A stretch of DNA of 64,000 nt from an uncultured Caulobacteraceae bacterium (GCA_903872075.1 CAIQJF010000025.1:1-64000), one strand, 5' to 3'; numbered from the stretch's first letter, positions 34,260-44,365 are shown. Made by a program: numbers and translations. The notes: generated by a model not told the origin, from the sequence alone.

Positions 34260-34957
34260 ATCTGCTGACCACCGACGATCTCGAGGCTGTCCTGCTGTCG
34301 CTCAGGGTGGCTGGCGTAGCGACCGTCTGCGGACTGCCCGTGGCGCTGGCCGTCGCCCAGACCCTGGCGGGACGGCGGTTCCCTGGCCGCGCCGTGCTCG
34401 ACGCCGTCACGCACCTGCCGCTTGTCCTGCCCCCCGTGGCGACCGGCTTTGCCCTTCTGATGCTGTTCGGCCGCAACGGTCCCATCGGTCACGTCCTTGA
34501 ACAGTTCGGCATCGTGGTCGCTTTCCGCTGGACCGGCGCGGCTCTGGCTGCGGCGATCATGGCCTTCCCACTCATGGTGCGGCCGATGCGGCAGGCCATC
34601 GAGGCGATCGACCGCGAGGCGCTGGAGGCCGCACGGACCCTGGGCGCGGGACCACTGGTGCGCTTCTGGCGAGTTACGCTGCCGCTGGCGGCGCCGGGCG
34701 TCATCTCGGGAGCCATCCTGGGCTTCGCCAAGGCTCTGGGAGAGTTCGGCGCCACCATTACGTTCGTCGCCGCCATACCTGGCGAGACCCTCACCCTGCC
34801 GACCGCCATCTATCAGGCCACTCAGACGCCTGAGGCCGAACCCCGCGCCCTCGTGCTGTGCGCCATCGCGGCGGCGATCGCGTTCGGGGCGATCCTGATC
34901 TCTGAAGCCCTCAGCCGGAGAAATATCGCCGTGCGTGCCCGTTCGCCGGCGAAATGA
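34256..34957 (+). CDS. modB: Molybdate ABC transporter permease
   Basis: 233 residues with five to six membrane segments and the cytoplasmic EAA loop (EAARTLGAGPLVRFWRVTLPLAAPGVISG). THLPLVLPPVATGF and KALGEFGATITFVAAIPGETLTL are typical of ModB. It would form the membrane channel of a molybdate importer and needs a ModA binding protein and ModC ATPase, which are not next to it. Its ATG overlaps the preceding gene. Confidence 0.88.
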   Translation: MNLLTTDDLEAVLLSLRVAGVATVCGLPVALAVAQTLAGRRFPGRAVLDAVTHLPLVLPPVATGFALLMLFGRNGPIGHVLEQFGIVVAFRWTGAALAAAIMAFPLMVRPMRQAIEAIDREALEAARTLGAGPLVRFWRVTLPLAAPGVISGAILGFAKALGEFGATITFVAAIPGETLTLPTAIYQATQTPEAEPRALVLCAIAAAIAFGAILISEALSRRNIAVRARSPAK

Positions 34958-35029
34958 CCGCGTCCGGAACCCGCCAGACATCGCCTGCCTGACAGCTATC
35001 TCTGGCGGCCTCAAAGCACGGAGGCGGCC

Positions 35030-35440
35030 ATGTCCACCATTCACACCGAAATTCTGATCTGGACGTCTCCGGAGGACGCCTGGGCCGCCGCCCGCGATGT
35101 CGGCGCCCTCCATAGCCGCCTCGTTCCCGGCTTTGTGACCGACACTCGACTGGATGCGAGCGCCGATCCGCCCGTGCGACTCGTCACCTTCGCGAGCGGC
35201 CTGACATTGAAGGAAACGATCGTGGCATGCGACGACCGGGCCCGGAGGCTGGTCTGGACGATCTCAGGCGAGGGCGTGGTTCACCACAACGGCGCCCTGA
35301 GCATCCACGACGCCGGCCCGGGCCAGACACGCGTCGTCTGGATCGCCGATGTCCTGCCCCACAACCTGGCCGACAGTTTCGGCCCGCTCATGGCCCAGGG
35401 CCTGGACGTCATGCGGCGACATCTCGAAGGCGCCGATTGA
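35030..35440 (+). CDS. SRPBCC-family protein
   Basis: 136 residues with the START/Bet v 1-like (polyketide cyclase-like) layout: TEILIWTSPEDAWAAARDVGALHSRLVPGFV, a beta half with a GEGVVHHNGALSIH strand, and a closing helix GPLMAQGLDVMRRHLE. The fold makes a cavity for a hydrophobic ligand. No catalytic role can be assigned. It follows modB in the same direction after 72 nt. Confidence 0.8.
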   Translation: MSTIHTEILIWTSPEDAWAAARDVGALHSRLVPGFVTDTRLDASADPPVRLVTFASGLTLKETIVACDDRARRLVWTISGEGVVHHNGALSIHDAGPGQTRVVWIADVLPHNLADSFGPLMAQGLDVMRRHLEGAD

Positions 35441-35465
35441 CGGCGCAGACGAGACGCCTGCGGCC

Positions 35466-37145
35466 TCAGACGTCGATCGGTCGGCCCCGTGTCTCCGGCA
35501 GAAGGAACGGCAAGGTCAGGGCGCTGATGAGGGTGAACACGATCGGGTACCACAGGCCCGCATAGATGTTGCCCGTCGCGGTCACGATGGCGAAGGCCGT
35601 GACCGGCACGAAGCCACCCACCCAGCCCGTGCCGACGTGATAGGGCAGCGACATGGCGGTGTAGCGGATCCGCATTGGGAACAATTCCACGAGCGTCGTG
35701 GCGATGGGCGCGAACAGGGCGGTCGCCGCGGTCGCGAACACCATCATCACCCCGAACAGCCCCGGCAGGTTCACATGCGCCGGATCTGCCCCCGCGGGGT
35801 ACCCCGCCTTGGCCAGGGCCTGGGTGATCTCCGTCTTGACCTTTCCGGTCGCCGCCTTCAGCGCGGCCGGGGCAAGGCCCTCACCCTCGATCGACGGCAC
35901 GGCGACCTCGCCGATTTTCACCACGGCCGGCGCGCCGGCCGGCCCCGCCCGGTTGGCGTAGGAGACCCCGGCATTGGCCAGGAGGCTCTTGGCGATGTCA
36001 CAGGAGGTCAGGAACTTGGCCTTGCCGGTGATGTCGAACTGTAGCGAACAGCGGGCCGGGTCGGCCACCACGACAACCGGAGTCTTCGACTGCGCCGACT
36101 CCAGGGCCGGGTTCGCCAGCTTCGCCAGCATGTGGAAGCCAGGAAAGAAGGCGACGAGGGCCAGACACATACCGAACCACATCACCCACTTCCGGCCGAA
36201 CCTGTCAGAGACCCAGGCGAACAGGATGTAGAGCGGCGCACTGCAGGCGGTGACGGCCATCAAGAGGCCCGTCCCCGTCACCGGATCGATCTTCATGAAG
36301 CGTTCGAGGAACACCTGCTCGGTATAGAAGAACACCGTGTACCAGACTGCGCCCTGGGCGCTCATCATCGTGGTGAGGGCGATGAGCACCAGCTTGAGGT
36401 TGGGCCAGTTGCCGAAGGCCTCGGCATAAGGCGCCTTGGCGTGATTGTTGGCTTCCTTCATGGCCACGAAGCTCGGACTCTCACTGAGCTTCATGCGCAT
36501 CCAGATCGAGATCGCCAGAAGACCCGCGGACATCAGGAACGGGATGCGCCACCCGGCCAGCCAGCCAGCATCCGTGAAGCGGGCCTCACCGGTAAAGGTG
36601 CGGGTGATGAACACGACGGTCAGAGCGGTCACCAGTCCGGGCGCGGCGGCCGCCTGGACGAAGCTGGTGGCGAAGCCGCGGCGGTCGGGACGGGCGTGCT
36701 CGGCCACATAGATCGCCGCGCCGCCGTATTGCCCGCCCAAGGCCGTGCCCTGAATGATCCGCATTAGAATAAGCAGGATCGGCGCGATGGGTCCGGCCTG
36801 AGAGAACGTCGGCAGCAGGCCGATGCCCACCGTCGCCGCGCCCATCATGGTCACGGTGATCAGGAATGAGGCCTTGCGCCCGACCTGATCGCCCACCCGC
36901 CCGAAGATGAGCGCGCCCACGGGCCGGAAGAAGAACCCGGCGCCAAAGAGGGCCAGAGCGGCGAGTAAGCCGGCCGTGGCGTCCAGCGCCGTGAAGAAGT
37001 TCTTGGCGATGACCGGCGCGAGGGTGCCGAATACGAAGAAGTCGTACCACTCGAAGGTCGTGCCGAGCGCGGAGGCGGCGATCACGGTGACCATCGGCGT
37101 CACCTTGTGCGGCGCGCCGGGTGTGTCGGAAGCGGAGCCGGCCAT
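35466..37145 (-). CDS. MFS transporter, metabolite:H+ symporter (MHS) family
   Basis: 559 residues, about 100 more than typical. The MFS motif GRVGDQVGRKASFL is present, along with GTTFEWYDFFVFGTLA and RIIQGTALGGQYGGAAIYVAEHA, which are MHS signatures (shikimate, proline/betaine, alpha-ketoglutarate porters). A periplasmic insertion of about 110 residues with two Cys (RCSLQFD and LTSCDIAK) lies between membrane segments near residues 345-458. It lies 1 nt after glutaryl-CoA dehydrogenase, so it may import a substrate for that pathway. Confidence 0.87.
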   Translation of the reverse strand: MAGSASDTPGAPHKVTPMVTVIAASALGTTFEWYDFFVFGTLAPVIAKNFFTALDATAGLLAALALFGAGFFFRPVGALIFGRVGDQVGRKASFLITVTMMGAATVGIGLLPTFSQAGPIAPILLILMRIIQGTALGGQYGGAAIYVAEHARPDRRGFATSFVQAAAAPGLVTALTVVFITRTFTGEARFTDAGWLAGWRIPFLMSAGLLAISIWMRMKLSESPSFVAMKEANNHAKAPYAEAFGNWPNLKLVLIALTTMMSAQGAVWYTVFFYTEQVFLERFMKIDPVTGTGLLMAVTACSAPLYILFAWVSDRFGRKWVMWFGMCLALVAFFPGFHMLAKLANPALESAQSKTPVVVVADPARCSLQFDITGKAKFLTSCDIAKSLLANAGVSYANRAGPAGAPAVVKIGEVAVPSIEGEGLAPAALKAATGKVKTEITQALAKAGYPAGADPAHVNLPGLFGVMMVFATAATALFAPIATTLVELFPMRIRYTAMSLPYHVGTGWVGGFVPVTAFAIVTATGNIYAGLWYPIVFTLISALTLPFLLPETRGRPIDV

Positions 37146-37146
37146 T

Positions 37147-38337
37147 CTAGAACGCGTTCTCGCCGGTGATGGCGCGGCCCAGGATCAAGGCGTGGACGTC
37201 GTGCGCGCCTTCGTAGGTGTTCACCGTCTCAAGGTTCGCGGCGTGACGCATGACATGGTACTCGCCGCTGATGCCGTTGCCGCCGTGAATGTCCCGGGCC
37301 GCCCTGGCGATATCCAGCGCCTTGCCGCAGTTGTTGCGCTTCATCAGGCTGATCGCTTCCGGGATCCAGGCGCCTTCGTCAAGCAGGCGCCCGAGGGCCA
37401 GGGCGCCCTCGAACCCGAGGGCGATCTCCGTCATCATGTCAGCCAGCTTCTTTTGCACCAGCTGGCGCGCCGCCAACGGTTTGCCGAACACCTGACGGGT
37501 GGCGACATAGTCGCGGGAGGCGTGCAGGCAGAACTCCGCCGCGCCCATCGCTCCCCAGGAAATGCCGTAGCGCGCCTTGTTGAGGCAGGAGAAAGGTCCC
37601 CGGAGTCCCTTCACATTGGGCAGGATGGCGTCTTGCGAAACGAATACGTCGGACAGGGCGATCTCGCCAGTGACCGAGGCGCGAAGGGAGAGTTTGTTCT
37701 CGATCCGCGGTGTTGAGAAGCCGGGCGTTCCGCGGTCGACCAGGAAGCCGCGAATCTGGCCGTCGAGTTTGGCCCACACCAGCGCCACGTCGGCGATCGG
37801 AGAATTGGTGATCCACATCTTCGAGCCGTTGATCACGTAACCGCCGTCCACCGGCTTGGCCACCGAGCGCATGGAGGCGGGGTCCGAGCCGCCGTCGGAC
37901 TCCGTGAGGCCGAAACAGCCGACGAGCTCACCTTTGGCCATACCCGGCAAATACTTCAGTCGCTGGGCTTCCGAGCCGAAGGCATAGATCGGATACATCA
38001 CCAGCGACGATTGCACGCTCATGGCCGATCGATAGCCGCTGTCGACGGCTTCGATTTCGCGGGCGATGAGACCGTAGGCGACATGGCTCACGCCGGCGCA
38101 ACCATAGGTCTCCGGGAGGGTCGCGCCGAGAAAGCCCAGGGCGCCCATCTCGGTCATGATCTCGCGATCAAATCGCTCCTCGGCGAAGGCGCTGACCACC
38201 CGCGGCAAGAGCTTGTCCCGCGCATAGGCGCGGGCCGACGCCTGAACCAGACGTTCCTCCTCGGTCAGGCGCGAATCCAGATCGAGGGGATCATCCCAGC
38301 GGAAGGTCTTGGCGGGGGCGCCGGCGTCGAGGGCCAT
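37147..38337 (-). CDS. gcdH: Glutaryl-CoA dehydrogenase
   Basis: 396 residues of the acyl-CoA dehydrogenase family. [62 protein letters not shown] and [12 protein letters not shown] fit GCDH, and the catalytic Glu is in [20 protein letters not shown] near residue 373. It converts glutaryl-CoA to crotonyl-CoA in lysine, tryptophan and aromatic acid degradation. It is the first gene of a pair with the MHS transporter. Confidence 0.92.
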   Translation of the reverse strand: MALDAGAPAKTFRWDDPLDLDSRLTEEERLVQASARAYARDKLLPRVVSAFAEERFDREIMTEMGALGFLGATLPETYGCAGVSHVAYGLIAREIEAVDSGYRSAMSVQSSLVMYPIYAFGSEAQRLKYLPGMAKGELVGCFGLTESDGGSDPASMRSVAKPVDGGYVINGSKMWITNSPIADVALVWAKLDGQIRGFLVDRGTPGFSTPRIENKLSLRASVTGEIALSDVFVSQDAILPNVKGLRGPFSCLNKARYGISWGAMGAAEFCLHASRDYVATRQVFGKPLAARQLVQKKLADMMTEIALGFEGALALGRLLDEGAWIPEAISLMKRNNCGKALDIARAARDIHGGNGISGEYHVMRHAANLETVNTYEGAHDVHALILGRAITGENAF

Positions 38338-38481
38338 GGGCTTTTCAAACTCCGTTGTCTCGGCACGCCTTATGCCGCGATGAGAGGCGATCGCAAAGCG
38401 GGGGGGCGGCTGCGGCCTTTCCTGCGCGAAACTGTCACGCTGGCCTGCTAGTCGGAACGGCTGCGAAAGAGGGAGTGAGAG

Positions 38482-40308
38482 ATGATCCGCACGGGCCTAT
38501 TCTGCGCAGTCGCGGCGGCTGGCGCCCTGCTTGGCTGGACGACCTCTTCGGTCGCGGCGCCGCGGCGGAATGTCGTGATCTTCGTCGCCGATGGCCTGCG
38601 GTCGCAAATCGTCGATTCGACCACCGCCCCGGCGCTGGCGGCGGTGCGCGAGGGCGGCGTCGACTTCCGCAACAGCCATTCCCAGTTCCCGACCATCACC
38701 ACGGTCAACGCTGCCGTCATCGCCACGGGCCATCGACCTGGGGACACCGGCGATTTCGCCAATGTGCTCTTCATCGGCAAGCCCTTCCCGGCCCCATACG
38801 GCTCGCCGGTCGCCGCCCTTGAGGACGATGTCATTCTCGGCCTGATGAACGACCGCTTCGGCGGAAACTATCTGCGCCACACCAGCCTTTTGCAGGCGGC
38901 GCGGGCCAAGGGGTTCAACACCGCTGTCATCGGGAAGCTGGGACCGGTCGCGATCCAGGATGTCACCGCCCGCGACGGAACCGGGACAGTGGTGATCGAC
39001 GACGCCACAGGCTATCCGGGCGGAGAGGGCGTGACCATGTCGCCTGAGATCGCCAAGGCAATTGCCGACGCGGGTCTGGGCCGAATGACGCCGGACCGGG
39101 GTCTCAACAGCTCGCCCGGGGCCTACAATATGCCGGGCGTCCAGGTCGCCAATGTCGAACAGCAGGACTGGTTCACGGCGGTGGCGACCAAGGTTCTGCT
39201 TCCGCGATTCAAGGCCGCCGACAAGCCCTTCATCCTTGTGTTCTGGTCGCGCGATCCGGACGGCACTCAGCATAACCAGGGCGACAGCCTCAACACGCTC
39301 ACGCCGGGCATCAACGGACCGACCAGTCTGGCGGCGATCCGGAACGCCTCCAACGATCTTGGCGCCCTGCGCGACACCCTGGCCGCGCTCGGCCTGGATA
39401 AGACCACCGATGTCATCGTCACTGCCGACCACGGGTTTTCCGTGGAATCGCGCCAGAGCGAGACCAGCAGCGCGGCGAAGCTGCGGTTTCCGGATGTGGT
39501 TCCTGGTTTCCTTCCGCCGGGGTTCCCGGCCATCGACCTGGCCGCGGCGCTTGGCCTGAACCTCTATGACACCGCCGGTTTTCCGATCGAGTTGCACAAG
39601 GGCTTCTACCCGAAGCGCGGCGGCGCCTTGCTCGGGACCGATCCCGCGAAGCCGCTTGTGACGGTGGTCAGCAACGGCGGATCCGACCTCATCTATCTGG
39701 CCGATCCGACCGACACCGCCCTGGCCGGCCGCGTTGTCGAAGCCCTGACCCGTCAGGACTACACCGGCGCCATCTTCGCGGCCGACGCCCTCGGCCCCAT
39801 TCCGGGAACATTGCCGCTCAGCGCCATCGGCATGGCCGGGGTCGCACTACCGCCGGCGCCGAGCCTGGTCGTCAGCTTCAAGAGCTTTTCGACGGGCTGC
39901 CCGCGGCCCGAGGTCTGCGGCGCGGAGGTCGCCGACACGGACCTGCAGCAGGGCCAGGGTATCCACGGCTCCTTTGGGCGCCAGGACACTCACAATTTCA
40001 TGGCCGCCATCGGACCTGATTTCAAAGCCGGCTTCGTCGACCCGGCGCCGGTAGGCAACAGCGATATCGCCCCGACCATCGCGAAGCTGCTGGATCTCGA
40101 CCTGGGCGGCGGCGGCCACGCGGTCGGTCGGGTCGTCAGCGAAGCCCTGTCAGCCGACGGCGCGGCAGCCGCGGCGAGGACGCACGTCCTGCGCTCAAGC
40201 CCCGCAGCCAACGGGTTTGTCACCGTCTTGGACTGGCAGGACGTCGGCGGCGTTCCCTATTTCGATGCGGCCGGGATGCCGGGCCGAACCCTCGGCCTTG
40301 TGGAATAG
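38482..40308 (+). CDS. Secreted alkaline-phosphatase-superfamily phosphodiesterase
   Basis: 608 residues with a signal peptide cleaved near SVAAP. The metal and nucleophile pattern is that of type I phosphodiesterase/nucleotide pyrophosphatase: [15 protein letters not shown], then [22 protein letters not shown] with the nucleophilic Thr, DGTQHNQGD and [12 protein letters not shown] sizeable middle insert is present. It probably releases phosphate or nucleosides from nucleotides or phosphodiesters outside the inner membrane. A GGGAGTGAGAG stretch precedes the ATG. Confidence 0.88.
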   Translation: MIRTGLFCAVAAAGALLGWTTSSVAAPRRNVVIFVADGLRSQIVDSTTAPALAAVREGGVDFRNSHSQFPTITTVNAAVIATGHRPGDTGDFANVLFIGKPFPAPYGSPVAALEDDVILGLMNDRFGGNYLRHTSLLQAARAKGFNTAVIGKLGPVAIQDVTARDGTGTVVIDDATGYPGGEGVTMSPEIAKAIADAGLGRMTPDRGLNSSPGAYNMPGVQVANVEQQDWFTAVATKVLLPRFKAADKPFILVFWSRDPDGTQHNQGDSLNTLTPGINGPTSLAAIRNASNDLGALRDTLAALGLDKTTDVIVTADHGFSVESRQSETSSAAKLRFPDVVPGFLPPGFPAIDLAAALGLNLYDTAGFPIELHKGFYPKRGGALLGTDPAKPLVTVVSNGGSDLIYLADPTDTALAGRVVEALTRQDYTGAIFAADALGPIPGTLPLSAIGMAGVALPPAPSLVVSFKSFSTGCPRPEVCGAEVADTDLQQGQGIHGSFGRQDTHNFMAAIGPDFKAGFVDPAPVGNSDIAPTIAKLLDLDLGGGGHAVGRVVSEALSADGAAAAARTHVLRSSPAANGFVTVLDWQDVGGVPYFDAAGMPGRTLGLVE

Positions 40309-40315
40309 GCCTCGG

Positions 40316-41113
40316 TCAGGCGCCCCGCGCCACGAACCAGCCATTCCGGAAACCTTCAGCGGCCTTTCCGTAGACGAAAGGCGCACCCTCCACGGTCGTG
40401 AGGCTGCCGCCCGCGGCCAGCAACACCGCGTGGGCCGCCGCGATGTCCCACTCCATGGTCGGTCCGTGTCGTGGATAGATGTCCGCGGCGCCCTCGGCGA
40501 TCCGGCAGAGCTTGATGGATGAGTCCATCGCCTCAGTGGTCGCGAAACCGTAACGCGCCCTCAGCTCTGCCAACGCCTCAGGCTTCATGGTGTGGCTGAT
40601 CAAGGCGACGCCTCCCGCGGACGGCCACGGCCGGACGCACACCTGCCGCGGCGACTTGCCGGGCTCGGTCTTGATGACGCCGGCCGCACAGGTTCGCCAG
40701 ACCTCATTGGTCGGCGGCGCGACGACCGCGCCGGCAACGGGCCGGCCGCCCTCGATCAGGCCGATATTGACGGTGAAATTGGGGTCACCCCGGACAAAGG
40801 CCTTGGTTCCATCAAGCGGGTCGACCAGAAAGAAACGGTCGGCAATCTCAAGCGGCAGCCCGGATTCGCTGGCGTCTTCCTCGGAAATCACCGGCACGCC
40901 AGGGAATCGGGCTGCAAGCCGCTCAAGGATCAAGGCCTCCGCCCGCTGGTCGGCCACGGTGACAGGACTCGAATCCGACTTCGTCTGAACGTCCAGACCC
41001 GAACGCCAGAGCGGCAGAATCAAACGGCCGGCTTCTTCGGCGATCTCCGCCAGGGCGACGCCCAAGGCGTCCGGGTCGGCGAGCACGGCGGGGGTGGGAG
41101 GCGTGGTGTCCAT
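40316..41113 (-). CDS. cysQ: 3'(2'),5'-bisphosphate nucleotidase
   Basis: 265 residues of the inositol monophosphatase superfamily. Metal motifs: ISEEDA, DPLDGTKAFVRGDPNFTVNIGLI and EWDIAAAHAVLLAAGG. KLCRIAEGAADIYPR is typical of CysQ. It removes 3'-phosphoadenosine 5'-phosphate made during sulfate assimilation. The ATG at 41113 is preferred over a longer version. It lies back-to-back with chpT. Confidence 0.9.
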   Translation of the reverse strand: MDTTPPTPAVLADPDALGVALAEIAEEAGRLILPLWRSGLDVQTKSDSSPVTVADQRAEALILERLAARFPGVPVISEEDASESGLPLEIADRFFLVDPLDGTKAFVRGDPNFTVNIGLIEGGRPVAGAVVAPPTNEVWRTCAAGVIKTEPGKSPRQVCVRPWPSAGGVALISHTMKPEALAELRARYGFATTEAMDSSIKLCRIAEGAADIYPRHGPTMEWDIAAAHAVLLAAGGSLTTVEGAPFVYGKAAEGFRNGWFVARGA

Positions 41114-41175
41114 GGGGCCTTCTAAGGTCAGGAGGCCATTTGCCAAAGCGCCAAATCAAGGGACATTGCCGCCCC

Positions 41176-41811
41176 ATGACTGACCCGTCCACCTCGCCCG
41201 AAACCCTTGCCGCAGGGCTGGTCGCCCGCCTGCTGCACGACATCGCCGGCGCCGCGTCAGGCGTTTCGACCGGGCTCGAACTCCATGCAGAATCCGCCGA
41301 TCCCACACTCAAGGCTGATGCGCTGGAGCTGACCGCCGCAAGCGCCGCAAGTCTGCTCGATGTCCTCGCCTTTGCCCGCGCCGCATTCGCGCCCGGTGGC
41401 GAAACGGTTGACGGAGCCAGGATCGAGCAGCTGGCGAAGACGGTTTTCGCGGGGCGACGCGCGACGCTGGCCTGGGCCGTAAGAGCAACAGATCTGTCGC
41501 CCCTAGCCGTTCAAGTGCTGCTCATACTCACGCAGATCGCAGCCGCGGGCCTTGGCGCGGGAGGCGTCCTGGCGGTCTCCGCCGCGCGGGACGGTTCGCG
41601 ACTTCGTCTGACGCTCATGGGCGAGGGCCCGCGCGCCCGGTTTCAGGCCGAAGCTGTCGAAGGATTGCGAGGCGAGCGCTTGTCCTCAGGTCTGGCGGGT
41701 CGCTGGGCGCCGGCCGCCTATGTCCACGGCCTGCTGATCGGGGTCGGCGGCGGAGTGACGGCGGAACAGCAGGCGGATCGGTTCGCCTTGCAGGCCGTCC
41801 TGCCGCACTGA
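41176..41811 (+). CDS. chpT: Histidine phosphotransferase ChpT
   Basis: 211 residues. The N-terminal helical dimerisation domain has the phosphoacceptor His in ARLLHDIAG near residue 21; the C-terminal half is a degenerate kinase ATPase-like fold with GPRARFQAEAVEGLRGE near the end, matching Caulobacter ChpT. In Caulobacter it passes phosphate from CckA to CtrA and CpdR to control the cell cycle. The ATG at 41176 starts MTDPST. Its position next to the stress response locus matches my memory of the C. crescentus order. Confidence 0.85.
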   Translation: MTDPSTSPETLAAGLVARLLHDIAGAASGVSTGLELHAESADPTLKADALELTAASAASLLDVLAFARAAFAPGGETVDGARIEQLAKTVFAGRRATLAWAVRATDLSPLAVQVLLILTQIAAAGLGAGGVLAVSAARDGSRLRLTLMGEGPRARFQAEAVEGLRGERLSSGLAGRWAPAAYVHGLLIGVGGGVTAEQQADRFALQAVLPH

Positions 41812-41835
41812 ACGGACCGCTTCCAAAGCGGGATC

Positions 41836-43521
41836 CTATTCCGCAGCCGCAGATCCTAGCGCGGGGAATGTCAAGGTCACAGCGCCTGGTGAGTACGCCA
41901 CCTCGCCATGCAGTTGCCGGGCGAAGGCCGTCATTAAGGTATGGCCCATGCCTTCCGGTGGCCCGCCGGGGGGGACGCCGGATGGCCCCCGCGCCGAGAT
42001 GGTAAGCTCCGCATTGCCGGCCTGAACCTTGAACGCCACATCCAGACAACCGCCCGGTTCGGAGAGGCCGTGTTTGCGGGCCTCCGCGATGGCCTCCACA
42101 GCGAACAACGCCAGAGGCGCGAGGTGATCGGGTTCGATGGCCACGGCGTCAACCGTCAAAGAGGTGCGAACCGACGGCCTTGCCCCGCCGTCGCCAGACA
42201 GCAGTTGTCCCGTCAGTTCCTCCAGAAAGTCCCGCAGGTTGACCTTCCGGAGGTCCGGGCCCTCGTAGAGCGCCCTGTAGATCAGGGCCAGGGCGGCGAT
42301 ACGCTGGCGTGTGTCCGACAGCGCGGCACGCGCCGCAGGGTCTGTGAGGCCGCGCTGCTGAAGACTGAGCAACGAGGATATGACCTGGAGGTTGTTTTTC
42401 ACCCGATGGTGAATTTCTCGCAGGAGCCCGTCCTTCTGGACCAGACTTTCCCGAAGCGCGCGGTCCCTGGCCGAAATGGTCGCGGCCATGGCGTCAAGCG
42501 AGTCGGCCAGACCGCGAATTTCGGGCGCCGCCCAGGCCGCCCGCCGCGGGTGTACGCCGAAGCGGCCACGCGCATAGATGGCGGCGATACGCTGAAGATA
42601 GGCGATCCACTGGACCAGCCCGCGATCGGCTACGATCCACACGCCGGCGAGCGCCAGGCCGAAAGCCAGAACTGGCAGGCCAAAGGCGGAGAGTGGATTG
42701 AGCCACGCCCAGGCGACAACATCGTTTGTTGGGGCGGACAGGACGACGTTCATGTCCACGCCGGTCAGCGGGGCCATGGCGAAGATACGGCGTTCGCCGG
42801 CCATATCGCGGCCGGACCAGACCTGCGCGCCCCGGTGCGTGCGCCCGGCAAGCGGCAGACGGAAACTTGGGGGAAAGGCGCCGATCCGCGTCGTCGAAAG
42901 ATACCTGCCTAAGCCGTCAACCAGCGCCGCCTCGGCCTGGACCGGCACGGTCTGTTCGTCACGCGCCGGCCGGAGGCTTGCGAGGGTGATGACACCCGTG
43001 AGCACACCTGTCTGTCTGCCCTTTGAATCCTGGCTCCTCACGCTGGCGAGAACTGACGGCTCGCCCGCATAGGCGGCTCCATCTTCACTCGTAACGGTCA
43101 TGCGAGAGCCGGTCACGAGCGACCGGAACCAGGACCTCCGCCCGCGATCGGGATCCGAAGGGGTGGCGGAAGCGGCGCACACCACGTTACCGGACGGATC
43201 GAACCTGATAAGATTGGCGTAGCCGGGGATGCGATCCTTAATATCGGCCAGGCCTGAGGCGCAGGCCGCACCCGTGGACACAGGTTCAAGGCTGCGAAGC
43301 AACACGCCGGCGGAAGCTATTCGGGCCCTCACCGTTGCGGCGCTTCTTTCCACCGCACCAACAAGCTCCGCCTGCTGATCCGTCGCTTCGCGGTGGAAAA
43401 TCAGCACTGACTGCGCCACGCTGAGTAAGAGCACAGGTGCAAGCGCCAGCGAAAGAACCACGGCGAGCCGGGTGCGTATGGAGGTCCGCCACCAACGGCC
43501 CCCTTGAGACCGTTCAGTCAC
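41836..43521 (-). CDS. phyK: PhyK-type sensor histidine kinase (HisKA_2/HWE)
   Basis: 561 residues. A membrane helix near residue 20 is followed by a periplasmic sensor region of about 250 residues, a second membrane helix (FGLPVLAFGLALAGVWIV), a HAMP-like linker, then REIHHRVKNNLQVISSLLSLQQRG with the phosphoacceptor His near 372, and a HATPase domain. PhyK phosphorylates PhyR in the general stress response. The GTG start overlaps the sigT stop (GTGA), so it is the last gene of nepR-sigT-phyK. Confidence 0.88.
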   Translation of the reverse strand: MTERSQGGRWWRTSIRTRLAVVLSLALAPVLLLSVAQSVLIFHREATDQQAELVGAVERSAATVRARIASAGVLLRSLEPVSTGAACASGLADIKDRIPGYANLIRFDPSGNVVCAASATPSDPDRGRRSWFRSLVTGSRMTVTSEDGAAYAGEPSVLASVRSQDSKGRQTGVLTGVITLASLRPARDEQTVPVQAEAALVDGLGRYLSTTRIGAFPPSFRLPLAGRTHRGAQVWSGRDMAGERRIFAMAPLTGVDMNVVLSAPTNDVVAWAWLNPLSAFGLPVLAFGLALAGVWIVADRGLVQWIAYLQRIAAIYARGRFGVHPRRAAWAAPEIRGLADSLDAMAATISARDRALRESLVQKDGLLREIHHRVKNNLQVISSLLSLQQRGLTDPAARAALSDTRQRIAALALIYRALYEGPDLRKVNLRDFLEELTGQLLSGDGGARPSVRTSLTVDAVAIEPDHLAPLALFAVEAIAEARKHGLSEPGGCLDVAFKVQAGNAELTISARGPSGVPPGGPPEGMGHTLMTAFARQLHGEVAYSPGAVTLTFPALGSAAAE

Positions 43522-44117
43522 CGCGCGTTGCTCAGTCGCTCCGCCTGGGCGAGAATGGCCCCCATGGCGTCGCCGGCCGGCGCACCATCACGGATGTAGT
43601 CGCCTTTTTGGAGGATTTCCAACAGCGCGCGGCGGGCGCGGCTTACGCGACTCTTCACGGTGCCGACGGCGCAGCCACAAATTTCGGCGGCCCCTTCGTA
43701 GGCGAAGCCACCGGCGCCCACCAGAACGAGCGCCTCCCGTTGTTCGGCCGGCAACATCGCCAAGCCGAGACGCAGTTCGTCAAGGGCGACAGGCGACGCT
43801 GGATCATCCACCGCCACGAGCGTTCGCTCGGCGGCCTCCTGGTCAAGTTGGGTCTGACGCCAGGATCTGCGCTTTTCCGAGTAGAACTGGTTTCGAAGGA
43901 TCATGAAGGTCCAGGCCTTCATGTTCGTACCGATCTCAAACGTCCGGCGAGCGTCCCAGGCCTTGACCATAGCTTCCTGGGCAAGATCATCCGCGGCCGT
44001 GGGGTCGCCGGTCAGGGACCGCGCAAAAGCGCGGAGCTGGGGAATGAGCGCAACGAGTTCGGTCTTGAAAGCGCGGTCGCCGTCGGCGGCTGTCGCGGTT
44101 TGGGCGGTTCCCGCCAT
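43518..44117 (-). CDS. sigT: EcfG-type sigma factor SigT
   Basis: 199 residues. Sigma region 2: DDLAQEAMVKAWDARRTFEIGTNMKAWTFMILRNQFYS; region 4: MLPAEQREALVLVGAGGFAYEGAAEICGCAVGTVKSRVSRAR. This is the EcfG (SigT in Caulobacter) sigma factor that runs the alphaproteobacterial general stress response. It binds NepR and is freed when PhyR is phosphorylated. Its ATG shares one base with the nepR stop (TGATG). Confidence 0.95.
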   Translation of the reverse strand: MAGTAQTATAADGDRAFKTELVALIPQLRAFARSLTGDPTAADDLAQEAMVKAWDARRTFEIGTNMKAWTFMILRNQFYSEKRRSWRQTQLDQEAAERTLVAVDDPASPVALDELRLGLAMLPAEQREALVLVGAGGFAYEGAAEICGCAVGTVKSRVSRARRALLEILQKGDYIRDGAPAGDAMGAILAQAERLSNAR

Positions 44118-44305
44118 CAGCCGGCATCCACGTCGGGATTGCCGGTTGGATGACGTTCGTCGGCACGGCGGAGCAGCTCAAGAAAATCGTCAGGCACGGG
44201 TTCATTGACGACTTCGTCGAACATTTCCCGCAGGCGCGCGCCGATCGCGTCCTGGTCGATGCGAGTCGCTCCTCCAGCGGGAGACTGTTTCGCGGCTGGC
44301 TTCAT
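44117..44305 (-). CDS. nepR: Anti-sigma factor NepR
   Basis: 62 residues. The core helix pair is IGARLREMFDEVVNEPVPDDFLELLRRAD, the segment that clamps SigT and is sequestered by phosphorylated PhyR. Small size and position upstream of sigT support the identity. The start lies about 60 nt downstream of a sigma-T promoter, so it is autoregulated. Confidence 0.92.
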   Translation of the reverse strand: MKPAAKQSPAGGATRIDQDAIGARLREMFDEVVNEPVPDDFLELLRRADERHPTGNPDVDAG

Positions 44306-44365
44306 TGAAATCCCGAACTCGTCCCGGTCGCCGGTGGCGGCGTGATCTTGACATCCTCAACCCCC

